In this document: piece after piece, positions 26,806 through 33,714 of the stretch
Position numbering within the stretch: position 1 is the stretch's first letter
How the letters are laid out: the number at the start of each line of letters is the position of its first letter
DNA from: Kangsaoukella pontilimi
Lineage (GTDB): Bacteria > Pseudomonadota > Alphaproteobacteria > Rhodobacterales > Rhodobacteraceae
Reading direction: 5' to 3'
Assembly (NCBI RefSeq): GCF_009830125.1
Contig: NZ_WUPT01000002.1
Span: 902,001-966,000, forward strand
Length of the DNA: 64,000 nucleotides
Translations under genes and position numbers: made by a program
The notes under the pieces: model-generated
Told to the model about the DNA's origin: nothing
Databases searched by the model: none
Seen by the model: only the letters and a program-made list of their open reading frames with translations

Positions 26806-27150
26806 ATGAATACTCCCGAATGGCTCAAACCCGGCATCTATGGTGCCGTGATCGGTGCGGTTTTCGTCGGCGTGGTCGGTTTTACCTGGGGCGGCTGGGT
26901 GACCGGCGGCACCTCGAACGACCGGGCGGTGGCGATGTCCCGTAACGATGTCGTCGCCTCAATGGTACCGGTCTGCCTCGACATGGCGCGGTCAGACCCG
27001 GCTCGTGCGGACAAGCTTGCAACGATCCGAGCAGCTTCAACCTACCAGAAGCGCGACGCTCTCATGACCGCCGGCTGGGCGACGATGCCAGGAACCGATG
27101 CCCCAGACCGAGACATTGCGCAAGCCTGCCTGAAGGAACTGGACCTCTGA
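26806..27150 (+). CDS. Single-span membrane protein, unknown
   Basis: 114 residues. One N-terminal hydrophobic span at about 10-32 (GIYGAVIGAVFVGVVGFTWGGWVTG), then a periplasmic-size domain with two Cys (VCLDMARSDPARADKL and ACLKELDL). GGAGGACTGAAA precedes the ATG and the gap to the preceding gene is 2 bp, so they share a transcript. The orientation of the domain is not certain. Confidence 0.7.
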   Translation: MNTPEWLKPGIYGAVIGAVFVGVVGFTWGGWVTGGTSNDRAVAMSRNDVVASMVPVCLDMARSDPARADKLATIRAASTYQKRDALMTAGWATMPGTDAPDRDIAQACLKELDL

Positions 27151-27257
27151 GGTCATGCCGTTCAGAGCCGACGATGTGATGGCGCAAAACGGGTCGCACC
27201 GTCAAACGCGCGAGCCAGGCATCGCCCCGAGTGCCAAAACCGAGATAGGAGCTTGCG

Positions 27258-28325
27258 ATGCCTTCTGATGATAATGGACCGGAAGATCGCGGACCTTGGA
27301 AAAACAAGCAGACCCGCGTTCCCCCTGAGGTTGATGCAATTCTCATGCGGGGCCGGGATCGGCTGCACGGCATCCTGCCGGACGGTCTGCCACCGGTGAA
27401 GCGTCTTGCAATCGGGGCCGCCATTGCGCTTGCGGCGTTTGGGGCGTGGACCTCATATTACACGGTGCCGAGCGACTCCGTCGCAATTGTCCAACGGTTC
27501 GGGAAGTACGTGGCCGAGGTCCCTCCGGGGCTGCACTTCAAGATCCCGTTCGGGATCGACGTGACCACGTTGGTCCCGGTCAAGCGCCAGCTGAAACAGG
27601 AGTTCGGGTTTACGACTCCGGGTGCCTCCGATCCCTATCAGAGCCCGACGGACGGGCGCCGCGAGACCGAGATGGTGACTGGCGATCTCAACGCCGCGCT
27701 CGTGGAGTGGGTGGTGCAGTACCGGATTTCCGAACCTCGGAAATTTCTGTTCGAGGTGCGTGAGCCGAGCGCGACCCTGCGCTACGTCTCGGAGTCCGTC
27801 ATGCGCGAAGTCGTGGGAGACCGCACAGTCGACGAGGTGATCACCGTCGGGCGCCAGGAAATCGAAAGCGAAGCCCTGCTGAAGATGCAGGCGCTTGCGA
27901 CCAAATACGCGATGGGCATCAGCATCGATCAGGTACAGCTGAAGAACATCAATCCGCCCCAGCCGGTTCAAGCCTCGTTCAACGAGGTCAACCAGGCACA
28001 ACAAGAGAAGGAGCGGATCATCAATGAGGCCCGCCGCGAATACAACCGCGTCATACCTCTGGCCGAAGGCGAAAAGGACCAGCGGATCCGCGAAGCCGAT
28101 GGGTATCGCCTGAGGCGGATCAACGAAGCCGAGGGCGATGCGGCCAGATTCAAGGCGCTCCTGACGGAATACCGTCTGGCGCCCGAAGTTACCCGGCGCC
28201 GGATCTACATCGAAACCCTTCAGGATGTTCTGCCGGGAATTGGTTCCAAGATCATTGTCGACGGGTCCACGGCAAGCATCCTGCCGCTTTTGAACCTTGA
28301 TCGACAGACAGGAGAGCAACGATGA
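27258..28325 (+). CDS. hflK: FtsH protease activity modulator HflK
   Basis: 355 residues. A membrane segment at about 50-70 is followed by the SPFH/prohibitin domain (YTVPSDSVAIVQRFGKYVAEVPPGLHFKIPFGID) and a coiled region rich in Glu and Arg (EKERIINEARREYNRVIPLAEGEKDQRIREADGYRLRRINEAEGDAARF). HflK and HflC form a cage around FtsH in the inner membrane and limit its access to membrane proteins. The gene overlaps hflC by 4 bp. AGGAG precedes the ATG. It may be an accessory copy of a chromosomal pair. Confidence 0.93.
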   Translation: MPSDDNGPEDRGPWKNKQTRVPPEVDAILMRGRDRLHGILPDGLPPVKRLAIGAAIALAAFGAWTSYYTVPSDSVAIVQRFGKYVAEVPPGLHFKIPFGIDVTTLVPVKRQLKQEFGFTTPGASDPYQSPTDGRRETEMVTGDLNAALVEWVVQYRISEPRKFLFEVREPSATLRYVSESVMREVVGDRTVDEVITVGRQEIESEALLKMQALATKYAMGISIDQVQLKNINPPQPVQASFNEVNQAQQEKERIINEARREYNRVIPLAEGEKDQRIREADGYRLRRINEAEGDAARFKALLTEYRLAPEVTRRRIYIETLQDVLPGIGSKIIVDGSTASILPLLNLDRQTGEQR

Positions 28326-29410
28326 AGACCCTTTCGCTTATTGCCTCGGTGATCGCGGTTGCCGGGGTCGTCGCTGCGTCATCCGCCGTCTACACGGTCG
28401 GCGAGGTCGAACAGGCCATCATCACCCAGTTCGGCAAGCCGGTCGGCGCGCCGATCACCGAGGCTGGTCTCAAGTTGAAACTCCCCTTCGTTCAGGAGGT
28501 TAACCGGATCGACAGCCGGGTTCTGGAGTGGGACGGCTCGCCATCGGACATGCCCACCAAGGACAAGCTCTATATCTCGGTCGATCTCTTCGCGCGCTGG
28601 AAGATCACCGACCCTCTGCAGTACTTTCTGCGCCTGCGCGACGAGCGCAGCGCCCAGTCGCGCCTCGATGATATCCTCGGCAGCGAGACGCGGAACGCCG
28701 TCGCCAAGCACGAACTCATCGAGATTGTGCGCACGACCAGGGGCCGGACACCGCTTCGCGACACGCTTCTGACTGATCAGGAGCTTGCGCAGGACATTGG
28801 CGCACTGGTTCCCATCACGAAGGGGCGGGCGCTGGTCGAGCAGCAGATCTTCGAGGCGGCGGCGGAGAAGGTGCGCGTCTTCGGGATTGAGCTTCTCGAC
28901 ATTCGTTTCAAGCGCATAAACTACAATGAGAGCGTGCGACCCAAGATTTATGACCGCATGATCTCGGAGCGCCGGCAGATCGCCGAAAGGTTCCTGTCCG
29001 AAGGCAACGGTGAAGCGGCCCGTATTCAAGGCAACAGAGTGCGCGATCTCAACAAGATCCAGTCCGAAGCCTATCGCGCCGTCGAGGAAATCCGCGGTGC
29101 CGCCGATGCCGCAGCAGCAGCAATCTATGCGGGCGCCTACAATGTCGATGCCGTTTCGGTCGAATTCTACGATTTCACCCGAACCATGCAGGCCTACGGC
29201 GACATGATCTCGGACGACACAACGCTTGTCCTGACGACGGACAGCGATCTATTCCAGTTCCTGCGCGGCATGCAGGGCGAGGCAGACCCACTCCGCGATC
29301 CGGGCAGCGTCCCAGGCGACGGTGGCGTGGCGTCAATCGGCAGGGCCCGACCAGCGCAAGACCCCGCGACGCCAATCTTGACACAGACGGAGGTCGAAGC
29401 AGGCCGATAG
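28322..29410 (+). CDS. hflC: FtsH protease activity modulator HflC
   Basis: 362 residues. An N-terminal anchor (LSLIASVIAVAGVVAASSAVYTV) leads into an SPFH domain (EQAIITQFGKPVGAPITEAGLKLKLPF) and a helical region with Ala-rich ADAAAAAIYAGAYNVD, typical of HflC. The C-terminal 70 residues are low-complexity and longer than in enteric HflC. It partners HflK. No further gene follows for 270 bp. Confidence 0.93.
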   Translation: MKTLSLIASVIAVAGVVAASSAVYTVGEVEQAIITQFGKPVGAPITEAGLKLKLPFVQEVNRIDSRVLEWDGSPSDMPTKDKLYISVDLFARWKITDPLQYFLRLRDERSAQSRLDDILGSETRNAVAKHELIEIVRTTRGRTPLRDTLLTDQELAQDIGALVPITKGRALVEQQIFEAAAEKVRVFGIELLDIRFKRINYNESVRPKIYDRMISERRQIAERFLSEGNGEAARIQGNRVRDLNKIQSEAYRAVEEIRGAADAAAAAIYAGAYNVDAVSVEFYDFTRTMQAYGDMISDDTTLVLTTDSDLFQFLRGMQGEADPLRDPGSVPGDGGVASIGRARPAQDPATPILTQTEVEAGR

Positions 29411-29538
29411 GTTCATGTTGGAAGGTTTCAAGCATGAATAGAGGGTATCAATCGGGAAGCACGTCAATGACACCTGGACCACCGCGCTCGGTTTCTGTCC
29501 GCTTCTGAGCAAGACACACCCACTTAAATTCCGTGCCC

Positions 29539-29552
29539 CTAACCTGCGTCAG
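29539..29552. promoter_or_regulatory. CTGA-N6-TTAG dyad upstream of 29681 gene
   Basis: CTAACCTGCGTCAG, the exact reverse complement of the dyad at 25333. It is 128 bp upstream of the ATG at 29681, in a 270-bp gap with no other feature. Confidence 0.6.
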
Positions 29553-29680
29553 CGCACGATTTGCGCTTGGCTGGTAGGTGGATGGCAAGATCTGGATCGC
29601 GATGAGGCGAGGGCCTGCCTGCCCAGGCTCAAGGACACGACATCCAGCGTCGCACCGCGCAGCGAGGAGGACAATACGCT

Positions 29681-30160
29681 ATGACATCAGTCAAACATCT
29701 CACCAGGATGGCCGCAGAGACGACCGATCTTGAACGGCGCGTGCTGGCCCATGAACGGATCCTGCAGGCTCTGATCGCCTACATGGCCCGTACCGAGCCG
29801 CGTTTCGTGGACCACCTGCGAGAACGGTTCGTGGAGCCGATGAAAGTGACCCAGCGCGAGCACGACCACCGCGAAACCGATGATTATGCGGCAGAATTCA
29901 TTCGCGCTGTGATGCTCCTCGGAGAAGCGCACGTGCCAAAGGCGAAGGAGCCGGAAATGACCGACATGAAACCCGTGCCGCCGAAAAGCAGAGGAGCAAA
30001 GGATTCTTCCATGGACCGGCCGGCACAGCGCGGTGGGGTTCAGGTTCGCGAAAGAAACGGCATCTGGGAGGTGCAGGTCGACGGCAAGTTCCGCGGCGAC
30101 TACCACCAGAAGGAACATGCTCTTGCCGCTGCGGCCTTGCACAAATTGTCGCCCCGATGA
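29681..30160 (+). CDS. Conserved protein with C-terminal DUF2188-like segment
   Basis: 159 residues. The N-terminal 75 residues are helical (LERRVLAHERILQALIAYMARTEPRF). A low-complexity linker follows (about 90-115). The last 40 residues (VQVRERNGIWEVQVDGKFRGDYHQKEHALAAAALHKL) look like the short beta-beta-alpha DUF2188 fold, which is often found in stress-related proteins. The next gene's ATG overlaps the stop. Function unknown. Confidence 0.65.
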   Translation: MTSVKHLTRMAAETTDLERRVLAHERILQALIAYMARTEPRFVDHLRERFVEPMKVTQREHDHRETDDYAAEFIRAVMLLGEAHVPKAKEPEMTDMKPVPPKSRGAKDSSMDRPAQRGGVQVRERNGIWEVQVDGKFRGDYHQKEHALAAAALHKLSPR

Positions 30161-30492
30161 CCAGCAGCACCCACCCTACAGTCCCGACGGACTTCGCGAT
30201 CCAAGTGGCTGAGAACGAAGGCATGCCAACGAGACCGAATTCCAGAGTCTCCCCGCCATCGCCCGCGCCAACTCGACGGCTGACCGGAACGCTCACGCTT
30301 GGGCCATCGAAGACACGCGGGGCAACCGGCGGACTCTGGTCCGCCAAGGAGAAAGCGGCGATGAGACATCCGCTGGCGAGGCTGATCGCGGGGACGGCAG
30401 TTATAGCGGGTCTGATCGCGTCCTTCGCCTTCCCCGTCCTTGCGAAGGATGGTACTGACGCGATGCCTCGGACGCTCACCCTTGCAAGATGA
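30157..30492 (+). CDS. Small protein with AENEGMPTRP motif and internal membrane segment
   Basis: 111 residues, ATG overlapping the previous stop. Residues 18-27 are AENEGMPTRP, which also occurs in the protein at 31680. A hydrophobic segment is at about 73-93 (LARLIAGTAVIAGLIASFAF). An internal ATG at 30361 has a better ribosome binding site (AAGGAGAAAGCGGCG) and would give a 43-residue exported peptide, so the true start is open. No function can be given. Confidence 0.5.
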   Translation: MTSSTHPTVPTDFAIQVAENEGMPTRPNSRVSPPSPAPTRRLTGTLTLGPSKTRGATGGLWSAKEKAAMRHPLARLIAGTAVIAGLIASFAFPVLAKDGTDAMPRTLTLAR

Positions 30493-30499
30493 TCATGAC

Positions 30500-31333
30500 A
30501 TGACCAGGCGCGGCCGTATGTCCGGCATGCGCGTCAGCATCGGGTGCCGTCTGCGCTACAGCTTCCCGCAGCCGACGCCGCTGATTGCGATGCTGAACGT
30601 CCACTACTCGCGCTTTGGCGATCTGGAGCGTGCCGACTATCTCGTGACGCAGCCGAGCGTGCCGCTGGAAAGCTATCGCGACGGGTTCGGCAACTGGTGC
30701 ACGCGGATGGTGGCCCCGGAGGGCGACTTCTGCCTGTCGACGGATGGCATCTTCCGCGACACGGGCCAGCCTGATCCCTCCATGCCCGGCGCGCGGCAGC
30801 ACGCGGTTCAGGATCTTCCTTTCGAGACGCTCGTGTTTCTGCAGGGCAGCCGGTATTGCGACACCGACCTCCTATCGGAGGAGGCGTGGCGCCTGTTCGA
30901 GACCACGGACGCCGGATGGTCACGCGTCCAGGCGATCTGCGATTTCGTGCACGGACATGTCCGCTTCGACTACATGCAGGCAAAGGCGACGCGCACCGCA
31001 TCGCAGACCATGGCCGAGCGACAGGGTGTCTGCCGCGACTTAGCCCATCTCGCAATCGCTCTATGTCGTTGCATGAACATTCCGGCCCGCTACTGCACCG
31101 GATACCTGAGCGACATCGGTGAGCCTTTGCCTCATCCGCCAGGGGACTTCGCCGCGTGGATGGAGGTTTTTCTCGCTGGTGAATGGCACATGTTCGACCC
31201 GCGGAATAACCAGCCGAGGATTGCGAGAATTCTGATCGCGCGTGGCCGCGATGCCGCTGACGTCCCTCTGACCCAGACATTTGGTCAGAACACTTTGACG
31301 GAATTCAAGGTCTGGACGGATGAATTGGCCTGA
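30500..31333 (+). CDS. Transglutaminase-like protein lacking the usual His
   Basis: 277 residues from the ATG at 30500; ATGs at 30518 and 30527 are possible alternatives. The transglutaminase core has the nucleophile region ERQGVCRDLAHLA (C178) and FDPRNN (D233). Where canonical members have HAWVE, this has FAAWMEV, so the catalytic His is replaced by Ala near 218. The N-terminal 130 residues form the beta domain usual in bacterial transglutaminase-like proteins. Members may be peptidases or have lost activity. It pairs with the canonical copy at 32471. Confidence 0.85.
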   Translation: MTRRGRMSGMRVSIGCRLRYSFPQPTPLIAMLNVHYSRFGDLERADYLVTQPSVPLESYRDGFGNWCTRMVAPEGDFCLSTDGIFRDTGQPDPSMPGARQHAVQDLPFETLVFLQGSRYCDTDLLSEEAWRLFETTDAGWSRVQAICDFVHGHVRFDYMQAKATRTASQTMAERQGVCRDLAHLAIALCRCMNIPARYCTGYLSDIGEPLPHPPGDFAAWMEVFLAGEWHMFDPRNNQPRIARILIARGRDAADVPLTQTFGQNTLTEFKVWTDELA

Positions 31334-31465
31334 CTGACCTCGGCTTTCTTTTCGACGCACCATCGCAATTCGGGTCGCCAGCCCCCATATGTACAGTACC
31401 GATGCGAGGTATCCCGGTCCGACATGGACGAGGAGTTGGCGTCGGAAAATCAAAGGATCGATGAA

Positions 31466-31603
31466 ATGTCCTTCAAGGACCTGACCGCCAGGGCTGCGGC
31501 TGCGTTAAAGCCCAAGCCTGCGAAAACAGCGACGACCCCTGCCAAGAAGAACGAGCCCATGGCCGCAGGCAAGGAAGCACCCGCGAAGTCCAAGACATCT
31601 TGA
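31466..31603 (+). CDS. Small Ala/Lys-rich protein, 45 residues
   Basis: ATG at 31466 behind AAAGGATCGATGAA. The product MSFKDLTARAAAALKPKPAK continues as a Lys, Pro and Ala rich tail to KSKTS. It is probably disordered and basic. It lies between the first transglutaminase gene and the 31680 gene, on the same strand. It resembles short alphaproteobacterial proteins of unknown role. Confidence 0.6.
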   Translation: MSFKDLTARAAAALKPKPAKTATTPAKKNEPMAAGKEAPAKSKTS

Positions 31604-31679
31604 GACGCACACGGACTACGCGCCTCATTTCTATGAGGGGCGCGGACCAACCGCAGCACCAAGGGAAAGGATCACGCCA

Positions 31680-32213
31680 ATGGAAGAACTGACGAGCAAG
31701 ACCGTTGCGGTTTTTTCCCGCCCGTTCACCGTTCCAGGCTTTGACGAGACGCTCCCGGCGGGAGAGTACGAGATCGAAACGGAATTGGTTTCACCCCCGG
31801 ATCAAAAGAATCCCGGAGCCTGGAAAGCCTCCGTCCTGGTGAAACTTCATTCCCGGGCATCGCATCCTGGACTTGCGAGGACGCTCACCGTTTCCCTTGC
31901 CGATCTGGACCAAGCACGCGCCAGGGACAAGCTGACGGGCAGGGAGTTGTCCGACTTCTTCCTTGAGGAAATGCTGGCTGATCCGATGGTACAGCTCGTG
32001 ATGAAGGCCGACGGGGTCTCCGAGGCGCACCTGCGACATCTCTATTCCCGGTCTGGGACGTCCGATGCGACCCTGGCTGCGCCGCCTTCGAAGACGCCCG
32101 CCCGAGGAGCGCGGGACGAAGAGTCGATCCGGACCGCCGAAAACGAAGGCATGCCTACGCGACCGGACTCGCCGCCGCCCTTGCGCACCCGTCTGGCTGA
32201 GGGGAAAACGTGA
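31680..32213 (+). CDS. LPAGEYEI-family protein (copy 2) with AENEGMPTRP tail
   Basis: 177 residues. The N-terminal 60 residues (FSRPFTVPGFDETLPAGEYEIETEL) parallel the protein at 26495. The middle is helical. The C-terminal 40 residues are disordered and carry AENEGMPTRP near residue 151, shared with the product of 30157. GGGAAAGGATCACGCCA precedes the ATG. The stop overlaps the next gene, so they are coupled. Function unknown. Confidence 0.7.
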   Translation: MEELTSKTVAVFSRPFTVPGFDETLPAGEYEIETELVSPPDQKNPGAWKASVLVKLHSRASHPGLARTLTVSLADLDQARARDKLTGRELSDFFLEEMLADPMVQLVMKADGVSEAHLRHLYSRSGTSDATLAAPPSKTPARGARDEESIRTAENEGMPTRPDSPPPLRTRLAEGKT

Positions 32214-32422
32214 TGGCGGACCAGGCCATCGCCGAGGGTGACGTACCGGACATCGCGACCCCAAGGTCCGTGGGAGATGTTCCGCAAGAACGCCGATGCC
32301 TGCGATGCGAAACCTCGTTCTGGAGCGAAGGCTTCGGAGAACGGATTTGCCGACGCTGCAAGGGGTTGAATGCCTGGCGGAACGCCGTGCCCGTAAGCCC
32401 GGGCGCATCTCGCCGCCGCTGA
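32213..32422 (+). CDS. Small zinc-ribbon protein
   Basis: 69 residues from the ATG at 32213; a GTG one codon earlier is possible. Two CxxC pairs, CLRC and CRRC, are separated by 16 residues in CLRCETSFWSEGFGERICRRC, shortened here to its ends: CLRCETSFWSEG...RICRRC. This is a typical structural zinc ribbon. The rest is short and polar. It is coupled to the 31680 gene by a stop-start overlap and precedes the second transglutaminase gene. It may bind RNA, DNA or a protein partner. Confidence 0.7.
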   Translation: MADQAIAEGDVPDIATPRSVGDVPQERRCLRCETSFWSEGFGERICRRCKGLNAWRNAVPVSPGASRRR

Positions 32423-32470
32423 TCCCCGCAGCCGCGCGCCGTCTTCCTCAATCCTGACTGGAACATCATT

Positions 32471-33397
32471 TTGGCCTGCCTCGAGATCGTTCACACCACG
32501 ACCTACAGATACCGGCACGAGGTGTCTCTCGGGCCGCACAGGTTGATGCTGCGCCCCCGAGAAACAAGGGAACTGCGGCTCCTTGCGCATGCCCTTTCGA
32601 TTTCTCCGACGGCGACGGTGACCTGGGCGCATGACGTGGCCGGCAACGCTGTCGCCACCGCCGTCTTTGACGGCGTGACGGATCATCTGGCGATCGAGAG
32701 CCGTGCTTCCGTGGAACTCACCGCGCCGGCCTGGCCGGTCTTTGCCATCGCTGCCTCGGCCGCGCAGTACCCGTTTGTCTACGCCGACGACGAATGGACG
32801 GATCTGGGCGCGTTGACGGTTCCGCAATATCCCGACCCGGACGGCCGGCTTTCCCTATGGGTCGAGGGCTTTGTCATGGCGCGCCCGACCGACACGTTGT
32901 CCTTGCTGAAGGACATCAGCAACGGCGTTTCCACGCAAATTCTCTACCAGAGCCGCGATGACGAGGGCACTCAGTCACCGATCGAGACGCTCGACCGGCG
33001 ATGGGGCTCGTGCCGCGATTTCGCGGTCCTGCTTGCAGAGGCAGCCCGCCGGCTTGGCTTTGGCGCCCGCATCGTCTCGGGCTATCTGTCCGATCCCGAA
33101 ATGAGCCTCGTTGGGTCGGCGGGTTCAGGGTCTACCCATGCTTGGGTCGAGATATTTGTCCCCGGTGCTGGATGGATTGCCTTCGATCCAACGAACCGAA
33201 GTGTCGGGTCTCAGAACCTGATTCCAGTCGCAGTCGGTCGCGGCATTCACCAAATCGTGCCGGTCTCGGGCAGTTTTTCAGGCGGGCGGGGTGCCCTTTC
33301 TGATCTTGCGGTCGGAGTTGAGGTGCGACTTGCAGCACACGATGATGCAGCTGCTATGATGGATTCGACAGTTTTGTATTTAAATACAAAAGTGTAA
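32471..33397 (+). CDS. Transglutaminase-like cysteine protein, canonical triad
   Basis: 308 residues if the TTG at 32471 is used; no better start is evident. The catalytic triad is intact: C181 in [22 protein letters not shown]223 in [10 protein letters not shown]239 in IAFDPTN. The N-terminal beta domain ([26 protein letters not shown]) is typical of bacterial transglutaminase-like proteins. It has no signal peptide. Such proteins can cleave or crosslink peptides; the substrate is unknown. The stop lies inside an AT-rich palindrome. Confidence 0.85.
   Translation: MACLEIVHTTTYRYRHEVSLGPHRLMLRPRETRELRLLAHALSISPTATVTWAHDVAGNAVATAVFDGVTDHLAIESRASVELTAPAWPVFAIAASAAQYPFVYADDEWTDLGALTVPQYPDPDGRLSLWVEGFVMARPTDTLSLLKDISNGVSTQILYQSRDDEGTQSPIETLDRRWGSCRDFAVLLAEAARRLGFGARIVSGYLSDPEMSLVGSAGSGSTHAWVEIFVPGAGWIAFDPTNRSVGSQNLIPVAVGRGIHQIVPVSGSFSGGRGALSDLAVGVEVRLAAHDDAAAMMDSTVLYLNTKV
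33372..33391. repeat. Perfect 20-bp AT-rich palindrome at end of gene
   Basis: Arms TTTTGTATTT and AAATACAAAA are adjacent with no loop. It covers the last codons of the transglutaminase gene. It stands out in GC-rich DNA. It could act as a protein-binding site or as part of a termination signal. Confidence 0.6.
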
Positions 33398-33633
33398 TGG
33401 GCATCGTGTGCGCTGTATATGCAACTTGAAATCGCGCTATGGCGCGCTTCGCTCAGCGATTGGCGGTTGCGTCGATCTGGTCTATTTGAAGTCTGTTTGA
33501 ACCTATGAATTCATTTTTTGCTCTAAAGCCCGTCATCGGGTAGCTCGCGGTTTTGAAAGCGGCGATACGACGTTCCCTATCACAGCCGCGGTGCACCTTG
33601 CGATTTTTACTCTCGTCGCACCGAAACACGGTG

Positions 33634-33647
33634 CTGACCGAGATCAG
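33634..33647. promoter_or_regulatory. CTGA-N6-TCAG dyad upstream of cation P-type ATPase
   Basis: CTGACCGAGATCAG, a fully symmetric form of the motif, 67 bp upstream of the ATG at 33715. The remaining 33398-33714 gap shows no gene. Confidence 0.65.
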
Positions 33648-33714
33648 GGTTTCCGCGGGCCGTTTGCGCCACCATCGCGGCAACACCAGAATCGATGCAT
33701 GATGGATCACAGGC

